In this document: piece by piece, positions 56,971 through 64,000 of the stretch | Numbering within the stretch: the first letter of the stretch is position 1 | Layout: every line of letters starts with the position of its first letter | Assembly: GCA_037157565.1 (NCBI GenBank) | Contig: JAZHRO010000056.1 | Span: 29,883,501 to 29,947,500 of the forward strand | Reading direction: 5' to 3' | Origin: Thalassia testudinum | Taxonomy: Eukaryota; Streptophyta; Magnoliopsida; Alismatales; Hydrocharitaceae | DNA: 64,000 bases | Position numbers and translations under genes: made by a program | Notes under the pieces: model-generated | Database searches by the model: none | What the model was told of the DNA's origin: nothing | What the model saw: only the letters and a program-made list of their open reading frames with translations

Positions 56971-58037
56971 GTTCCACGTCAACTAGTGGGGGAAGCGAAG
57001 GCGAAGAATGACCAACAACAGTGGACTGTAGTGTCGCAATTGGTCAATGGCGGCAAACCCTGAAAGCACTAACATGGGCTTTACGCCCTAATTAGAAGGT
57101 CCATGATGATCATCGTGACACTGTGAGTGTAACGGTAGTGGTCATGAGGTGTTTGGAGCACTTTGGAGGTTAGATAGTAATGGCAATGGCAGTGGATAGT
57201 GGGTTTTGTCGATTGTGGGCAATAGAGGTCAATAACCTCAATAGAGTTGGGGATTTTTATCGTGGAGTCAAGGTGAAGGTTGTGGAGGCAGTAGCAAGGC
57301 ATTTGGTGGAGTGTGGTGGCTGTGTGAGCTCACTGGAATTTCGCTGGTCGTGGAAAAGAAGAGAGGAGAATAGAGGATAAATGAGGTTTAACCTAAAAAC
57401 TATGGTCATAAATCTAATCTGGAGAAAGAGAGGGAGAAGAGGACCTATCTAGTTGGAGGAAGAGAGGGAGAAATCCACGGTGGCTTGACTCACTGGCACT
57501 GAGGACGAAGAAGACTCCGATGGTGAGAAGCGACAACGACGGCGGAGATAGGAGCTCCTGCTTGGTCCGACGAGGAGTGGAAGAAGATGAGGGAGGTATT
57601 AGGCCACCCAATTTGGCCATTGGGTGGCCAGACGACGGGGAAGAAGAGGGTCATCGGACCATTGGAGATTGTAGTTAGAGAGGAGGGAAGAGGGTAGTTT
57701 TTGGCATAGGACTGGCTAATTTTAACCGTGGGAGTTGGTGAAGCTTAAATAGAGCCAACTTTGAGCTCAATTAGGATGAAATCCAAAGCATTGAAGTAGG
57801 AATCTGGGGGTGTTACTCCTTGCAAATTCCTTGCTCGATGGGGTGTCTCAGGCTGCATTTTTGGCAAGAAATCATGCCCAAATCATAGAGTATCTCATAG
57901 TGAACAATCCTTCGAAATTTGGATGGATTTGCTAGGATTTAGAGGACATCTTCACGATCAAAGGTTGGTTGACCATGCGATTAGGAGTTACAGGTGGCAG
58001 GGACCACAATGTGAAGAAGTTGATAAAGTTAGGGGCA
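56971..58037 (-). mobile_element. A-like LTR fragment (-), right piece
   Basis: Resumes the antisense A-like LTR after B. Similarity to A is clearest at the right end (GGTGGCAGGGACC, GATAAAGTTAGGGGC against the complement of 10840-10885) and near the TATA (CTTAAATAGA, about 57746). The stretch 56976-57700 is too diverged for me to align with certainty. Element C begins at 58038. Confidence 0.6.
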
Positions 58038-59863
58038 TGATGAGCCCATATTTGTGGGCTATTTATGTATTTTAACGCCTAGACATTAATCTAACCAGAG
58101 CATTTATATAGCATACATTAATATGTAAATAGGATAATATAAATCTCAAGCATTTCATGTATACATGCATTGATAATATCATTTAGAATATCATGCATTG
58201 AAATAGGTTGCATTACAATTAGTGTTTTGAATTTAACATAGAAGTTAAGGTCTTACATATAAATAACCCAATAATCATTTTTCTTTATTTTTATTCTCTT
58301 CGTAGCAACGGCTTCTCATATTGAATGCACGCCTTAGTTGCAAAGGAGAGTGCATGTCGTTGATGATCCCTCTTCTCCAACGCTTCTTCCACTCCATGAT
58401 CCTACAGCCATAAAAGAAGACCTTAATCACAGCAGTAGGAGTAGGCCACCATCCCGACCCACCACTGTGCAAAAGCCCTTGAGCTTCTCCATTTCACCAC
58501 CGGCAGCCTCGACTGCGGCAGTTTGCTCGACCACCATAGGCATGCACAATGACAGGACATTTCGCCAAATCGGAGCAATTGCATTACTGTGAGCACCTCA
58601 GTGTGCACCCCTCCACGCTGCAACAACAGCGTGCAACACCACCCTCACCGCCATCACCAGCAACCACATCTAGTTCTTCACCCCTGCGCCAATTAAGACG
58701 TCTGGGAATGATCCCAGATGTCTGACCTCCACCTTCTTCTTCATTTTTCCTTTCTCTATTTTTAGTACACCAAAAATAACCCAAACACCAACAGCACATC
58801 GCCTCCACGCCTCGCCACCCTCGCTGCACTTCCACATGCACTACCCTTCTCGCATGACCTGCACACACACCCGCATGCTTCCAGCAGTGCATTCAGCCTC
58901 ATCACCTACAACAGTAGCCTCTACGCTGCACCACCTCCTCCAGTGCACAGCAGCAGCAGCTGCCCTCCTCCAGTGCACCACCTCCTCCAGTGCACAGCAG
59001 CTGCAGCTGCCCTCCTCCAGTGCACCACCAGTGCCTGCACGCCATGCCAGCACCTCCGGCTCACCCAGTTCGCGCACCCCTCCGCATGCACAGCAGAAGG
59101 CATACCTTCTCCTCCTTGAACGCGTCACCTACACATGCCCCGCTTGCACCTCCGCACACCCGCCCCTTCAGCGCCCTCGCCGACCCCCACAGCTTCATCA
59201 CCTGCAGACGTACGCCCCACCAGACCTCTACGCCTCCTTCAGCAGTGCATAGCACTTCTCCGCACACGCCTGCATCACCTGCGCTCGCCTCCGCACTCCC
59301 TCCAGCAAGCGCAGCCAGCAGCAAAAGCCGCCAAGAATCCACCCTTCACCAGAGCTCAGTCTGGCTGACTCAAACCATCTCGCAACATGCCGCTACCATC
59401 ACCCCGAAGCCATCGCTCCAGCCAACCTAATCCCAGAAGGGCATCTACAACAAACCTCCCTCCCTTGTGCGAGGAGGAGAATGGTAGAAACCTCTATTTT
59501 TGGTTGAATTAGTATTTACATTTCATGCCATTGCCACAAAAATGATTTTTGATTTATCATTATTTTATTATGGTTATTTTATGCAAAGAACCCCATATTT
59601 CTCGTAAATGCAAAATCAACTCATCTAATCATTGTTACATTGATCTAAAGTAATTTTGATTCGATTTCTTAGGGAAATTAATCATGGACATTTGCTTTTA
59701 ACCCTTGCGAGTTTAAATAGGTCATTGCCTCGTGGATACGACTTGCTCCTAATTGAGTGGTTATTTTAATTATTGATTAGTCAATTTTTCCACCTCTTAC
59801 ATACTACAACAACGCGTTATTTCATTTGCGAAACTTAATCGAAAGTAGGAAGTCGACTCATCA
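58038..59863 (+). repeat. 5' LTR of element C
   Basis: 1826 bp, TGATGAGCCCATATTTGTGG to GTCGACTCATCA. Starts with the hairpin AGCCCA/TGGGCT. Middle part (about 58590-59440) C-rich with a tandem repeat. Same family as the solo LTR 33548-35249. Confidence 0.92.
58931..59024 (+). repeat. 47-bp tandem duplication in the C LTR
   Basis: Two copies at 58931-58977 and 58978-59024. Unit contains CCTCCTCCAGTGCAC and AGCAGCAGCTGCCCTCC (first copy), AGCAGCTGCAGCTGCCC (second). Confidence 0.85.
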
Positions 59864-59865
59864 AA

Positions 59866-59883
59866 TGGCACCATTGCCGAGGA
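59866..59883 (+). promoter_or_regulatory. Primer binding site of C
   Basis: TGGCACCATTGCCGAGGA, 2 nt after the LTR, tRNA-Asp type with changes. Confidence 0.83.
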
Positions 59884-61156
59884 AGCAACAGGCTTGTTAA
59901 ACTTGCATTTATCTATTTATTTGTTCACATTTTAATTGAGGCATATTTAACCTGTTTTATCTGATTTGGTGCGAGGTACGCATATTACACACGAGTTGTC
60001 ACATCAGCCTCAGCAACGCCGTGGTGGACCTTGTTTCTACTACTTGGAGGAGAAACTAAGCTTTGCATCTTGGTGGATCTTGCGGCCACCTTCGAGATCA
60101 TCACAAAAGCTTGTGGGCTTTGACCCACACGCATAGAAATGCACGGAGGACCATCTAGGAGGATGTTCCTCTTAACTTTTGATTCAGCATTTAGAGTAGA
60201 CTCTTTAGGTTTAGTTTAGTTGTTTGTTTTCTCGCTCTTGTTCTGGGGTACAGTTTTAGGGGTTTGTTCCCCGATTTTGTTAGGCCCGTGTTGGGTAATT
60301 TTTGGGAGTTTGTTCCCTTTTTCTTCAGATTTAGGTTTTTATTTTCTTTTGTGAATTGATTTTATTTTGATTATGCATAAGTAGTTTAAAAAAAAGAAGA
60401 TGAAATAAGCTGCCTACCCTTAGGACAAACCATTCAGGTCTGTATAAGCAGCCTCTAGATTTATTTCTCTCTGCATTGTGTGCATTCTTGCATCGTTGAT
60501 TGCTGGAAGCAAGGTACGCACTCTCTTACTTTGCATCCATATTCTGATCACGCATTGCATTTTGGACTTAACTATAAGACCACATAAGTTGTCTTGAAAT
60601 GATTTAGCAAGTGGTCACATTCTTTGAAAAAGGACTAATCAAAGGAGGAACATATAAAACCCAAGGAGTTGATTTGAGATATTATGCTACTGTTCAAAAA
60701 ATTCAATTTTTTATGGTGAATGCACATGTGCATGTTTGCGCACGAAGCATGCATTTAGACACTCCTAGGTTTTTGAGCTGCTAGGAAAGAACTCTCCTAT
60801 CCTTGGATACCAAAGTGCTTGAAAGTTAAGCTCAAAGGTTTTGTAACTCCAAGGACGGGGATACCCTGTCACAGATTTTTTAGGGTAGTTAAGAAGCACA
60901 GCGAAAGCATGGCTTCAATGGAAGGCTTAGGCCTAGTTGCATCCCTTGACCTTCCATCCTTGGAGTACTTTACCATTTGAACTTTGGGGCAGAGCACCTA
61001 AGTTCTAATTAGGTCTTCAATAAGGAATTTCGTAGGTTGACAATAGACACGTAATTGTTTGGGTAATTTGTATTGTCATCTACAACTGGACTTAAATCTC
61101 AAAGGCCTTAATTTATTAAAGATATAAAAGTCCTTTGGAATTGTGTTTGTTTGTGT
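59884..61156 (+). other. Leader of C
   Basis: 1.27 kb, A+T-rich, non-coding as far as I can see. Confidence 0.65.
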
Positions 61157-62655
61157 ATGCTTGGTAGGCGATCTTTGAGGAGACAACTTGTGTTTAATTC
61201 AGAACCTGAAAGGATCCTTAGGAGAGCCAACCAAGAGAGAAAAGAGATGGCCAACGAGGGAGAGAATAGAATTGTGGAAAACCAACAAACTTTGAGAGAT
61301 TATTTTATCCTTATCAATTAACCTGGCCATACATTGAGAAGACCTGGGGGGGATAATTCATATGAAATCTAGAGTAGTACCATATCTTTGTTGCCCTCAT
61401 TCTATGGTACTTCTAGGGAGGACTCCTATAGGCATTTGGAGGAATTTATCGAGGTTTGTTCCACGATGAGATTGCAGGGTGTTACTGATGACGCCTAAAT
61501 GCGAACCCTCTTTCCTTTCTCCCTCAAAGATAATGCGAAGCATTGGTATCACACTCTAGATGGTAGAGTGGATACTTGGGATGCCTTGAAGGGAGAATTT
61601 TTGAAAATATACTTCCCCATGAGTAAGACTAATCACTACAGGAGGAAATCATAGGTTTTGCTCAACAAGATGGAGAATAATTTCATGATGCATGGGAGCA
61701 CTTCAAAGATTTGTTACGCTTATTTCCCCATCATCAAGTGCTAAGATGGCAGCTTGTAGAAAGGTTCTACACTGGATTAAATGACAAGCACAGGCAAATA
61801 GTGGATGGAGCCTGTGTAGGAACCTTTCTTACAAAAACTGAAGATGAGGCTTGGGATCTTTTTGAGACCTTGAGTGAGAATTATATCCATTTAAATTTTG
61901 CCTATTTGGATAGGAAACACACTCTTATGCAGTGAAAGATGGAAGCAAATGAGGCTAAGGATACCTAGAATTTGGCCTTTCAAATTCAATTGTTGAACCA
62001 AAACATGGAAAGGCTTATGACAAACCCTAGCCAACTCACGCCAAATGACTCTACTTCCCAAGCTTCTGAATGCTCCATGTGCAATGGCAATACGCATGCT
62101 ACTGTGGATTGTCATTTGGCCTCCCAATTCCCTGACCTTGCACAGGCAAACCTGAATGCCGCCCAAGGGTTCCACCCCAGACCTCGTAATGACCCATTTT
62201 CAAACACTTATATTCAGGGATGGAGGAACCACCCCAATTTTTCATGGAGACAGGGGAATGTCTCTAATTCAGGGAATTACAGACCCCAACCCTTTCAGAG
62301 TCAATAGTATAATCAACCTCCTATGACCTCCCAACCATCCAAGACTTTCAAGATGGATGAGCTTAAAGCCATGCAGGAGAATCAAAGTATGATCATCCAA
62401 TCCCATGACAAGGCAATCAATGAGATGAAATCACAAATTGGACACCTTGTCGAGGCCATGAGTAAAAGAGAGACTGGGAAGCTTCCCAGTTATTTTGAGG
62501 AGAACCCTAAAGGGAAAGGGATTGTCTTTAGGGAGCAAGCCCAGGTGGTGACTATTATGAGGAGTGGAAAAGAACTTTTCAAACCCGATGCTCCTATAGT
62601 CCCACCTTCTAAAAAACCATCCACCTCGACTTTTGACCTCACTGGAGAAGAGTAG
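61157..62655 (+). pseudogene. gag: gag of element C, broken
   Basis: Structural Gag, complete in extent. Start at the ATG of MLGRRSLRRQLVFNSEPERI (61157), a basic N terminus usual for the clade. Core: LFPFSLKDNAKHWYHTLDG, WDALKGEFLKIYFPMSKTN (about 61500-61630). After a frame change, HHQVLRWQLVERFYTGLNDK and EDEAWDLFETLSENY (61711-61935). CCHC knuckle CSMCNGNTHATVDC (C-X2-C-X4-H-X4-C, about 62074-62115), clade motif NDPFSNTYIQGWRNHPNFSW (about 62188-62250), then a coiled-coil-like stretch (MDELKAMQENQSMIIQSHDK) and a Lys-rich end. In-frame stops near 61320, 61370, 61495, 61650, 61935, 61966 and 62308. Confidence 0.92.
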
Positions 62656-63455
62656 CCCAACTCTTCTCCTCTTGAAATCACCTCATTGGAAAAGGTTGTC
62701 CCCATTCCCCCTCTTACTCGACATGTCAACCCTTCCATCCAGAGACCTAGAGTGCCCTTTCCAAAGTGCTTATCTAACTTTGGGAAGACTTCTGCTGGCT
62801 CATATGGAGCCAAAGATAGGATGGATGAAATAATGGAGACTTTCAAACAAGTGCAAATTAATCTGCCCTTGCTTGAAGCTATTAGATAGATTCCATCCTA
62901 TGCCCGCTTTCTTAAGAACCTGTGCATGAAAAAGCGGCAATCAAGGAAACAGGTCCGATCAAAAGTTGTCCTGCCTGATTCTGTTAGCTCAATTATACAA
63001 TATGGGACACACTCGAAACATAAGGACCCAGGAGCCCCATACATCTCAGTGGTCGTTGGCGACCTAAAAATAGACGAGGCTCTGCTTAATCTGGGTGCGA
63101 GGGTGAACATCCTTCCGAGCTATGTATATGAACAACTTGGAGGAGGCAATCTGAAGCTTCCCCTGTAATCCTCCAAGTTGCAGACCGTTCTTTAAAGACA
63201 CCACGGGGTCTTCTGTAAAATGTCCTCGTGAGAGTGGAGGATTTCTTTTTCCCCGTTGACTTTTTAGTACTGGACACTAACCCTACCAACAAACCAACCA
63301 AGCCCTCCATCATCTTGGGCCACCCTTTTCTTGAGACTTCTAATGCTTCAATTAACTATCACACTGGGGCGTTAAAAATGGGCTTTGGGAGTAGGAAATT
63401 TCAGCTAAATGTGTTCAATGCTTATAAACAAGCTGGATTTGAGGATTGTTCCTAA
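62656..63455 (+). pseudogene. Aspartic protease region of C, catalytic Asp lost
   Basis: Linker MDEIMETFKQVQINLPLLEA (about 62821-62880), stop at 62887, then YARFLKNLCMKKRQSRKQ and the active-site region ALLNLGARVNILPSYVYEQL at about 63079-63140. In A and E1 this place reads DLGAS and DIGAS, so the catalytic Asp is Asn here and the Ser is Arg. Second half FFFPVDFLVLDTN, LGHPFLETSNASINYHTG (63228-63455) after a frame change. A retropepsin without its Asp cannot work. The copy is dead on this ground alone. Confidence 0.88.
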
Positions 63456-64000
63456 GTTGAGGTGGTAGATGATCTCATTGAGGAGACAACTCCTAAAATT
63501 TTTGTGATGACCCCCTTCAGCATGTCATGTTAAATGAGCATTCCCATCTCTGGGAGGAATGTGAAGGGGATGTGCTAGAACTTGAGGAATTGCTTGGAGT
63601 TTCTACTGAGTCTCTTTCCCCATCATGTTTGCCTAAGGTAGATCTGCTACCTGAGATGGGGACTTCTATTATGAAACCGTCAACCATACAAGCCCTCCAT
63701 CTTGAACTGAAACCCTTCCCCGACTCTCTCAAGTATGTATTCTTTGGGCCAAATGATACTCTCCCTGTAATCATCTCATCTGCACTATCTAAAGTGCAAG
63801 AGGGAGCCTTGTTAAACTACTTATAAAGTCATAAGGAAGCCATAGCTTGGATGATTGCTGATATGAAGGGTATTGACTCTACGCTCTGCATGCATCACAT
63901 TTATACTGATGATTCCATCAAACCCTTTTGAGACATGAAGAGACGTCTTAACCCCAACATGAGGGAAGTTGTTAAAAAGGAGATTCTAAAGCGTTTGGAT
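63456..64000 (+). pseudogene. pol: Linker and start of reverse transcriptase of C
   Basis: LHLELKPFPDSLKYVFFGPN (about 63697-63756), the linker that precedes RT in Athila, then in another frame SHKEAIAWMIADMKGIDSTL, CMHHIYTDDSIKPF, a stop, and RRLNPNMREVVKKEILKRLD at the window end. The palm is outside. Confidence 0.88.

Larger units (their letters stand above)
58038..64000 (+). mobile_element. Element C: Athila-type element, right part beyond the window
   Basis: LTR, primer site, leader, gag, protease and the beginning of RT in order on the + strand. The rest lies outside. Left flank GGGCA (58033-58037) would be its target duplication; this cannot be tested here. Confidence 0.9.

Noticed and set aside
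58836..59430. Overlapping 138- and 146-codon frames in the C LTR, with long frames on the other strand too
   Set aside because: Open frames on both strands in the same C/G-rich repeat show low stop frequency, not coding.
1..64000. tRNA, rRNA, CRISPR or host gene
   Set aside because: None seen by eye on either strand. The tRNA-like strings are primer sites next to LTRs.

Overview
The window is repeat-rich nuclear DNA of a flowering plant, and I found no host gene in it. Essentially all of it is nested, decayed LTR retrotransposons. Most are Ty3/gypsy of the Athila type, recognised by a gag motif of the form TYNPGWRNHPNF-W, tRNA-Asp-like primer sites (TGGCRCCRTTGCCGGGG) and very long LTRs of 1.4-2.7 kb. 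One Copia-type solo LTR and one 5'-truncated LINE are also present. Reading frames are broken by many stops and frameshifts, so pol and gag are annotated as pseudogenes. The LTRs, primer sites and 5-bp target duplications are clear enough to order most of the insertions.

Left half (1-31918): element A (+, 1-12924, clipped on the left) is a gag-pol Athila element. It sits in element H (-; pieces 12925-13407 and 26475-29025). H also received element E1 (-, 13408-26474), which keeps only gag and protease. E1 was in turn hit by a Copia-like solo LTR (13706-15020, duplication AGAGG) and by a solo LTR of its own family (19410-21666, duplication GTGGA). H itself lies in element E2 (+; only the 3' end, 29026-31918, is in the window).

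Middle (31919-45660): E2 interrupts element D (+, an integrase remnant close to A). D carries an antisense solo LTR of family C (33548-35249, duplication GTAGG). Element G (-, 35665-40537) is the best preserved pol fragment. An antisense A-family solo LTR (40612-45565, duplication ATCGT) contains an antisense E-family solo LTR (41245-43488, duplication GCGTT).

Right (45661-64000): remains of another antisense A-like LTR (45661-46003 and 56971-58037) hold element B (+, 46004-56970, duplication GCTCC/GTTCC) and the start of element C (+, 58038 to the window end). B has no recognisable pol and carries a long acidic ORF. It also contains a C-related solo LTR and a LINE with a 14-bp target duplication.

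The most notable signals are non-coding. All five E-family LTRs contain a 0.7-kb domain in which AGCT recurs every ~10.2 bp, close to the helical repeat, next to a cluster of TTGGCGCCAA palindromes. A duplicated, foldable ~60-nt motif is shared by the 3' regions of the otherwise divergent elements B and G. A set of 3' boxes, including a second polypurine-like TAGGCATGGGGG, is shared by autonomous (A, D, G) and non-autonomous (B, E1) elements, which suggests that the latter are mobilised by the former.
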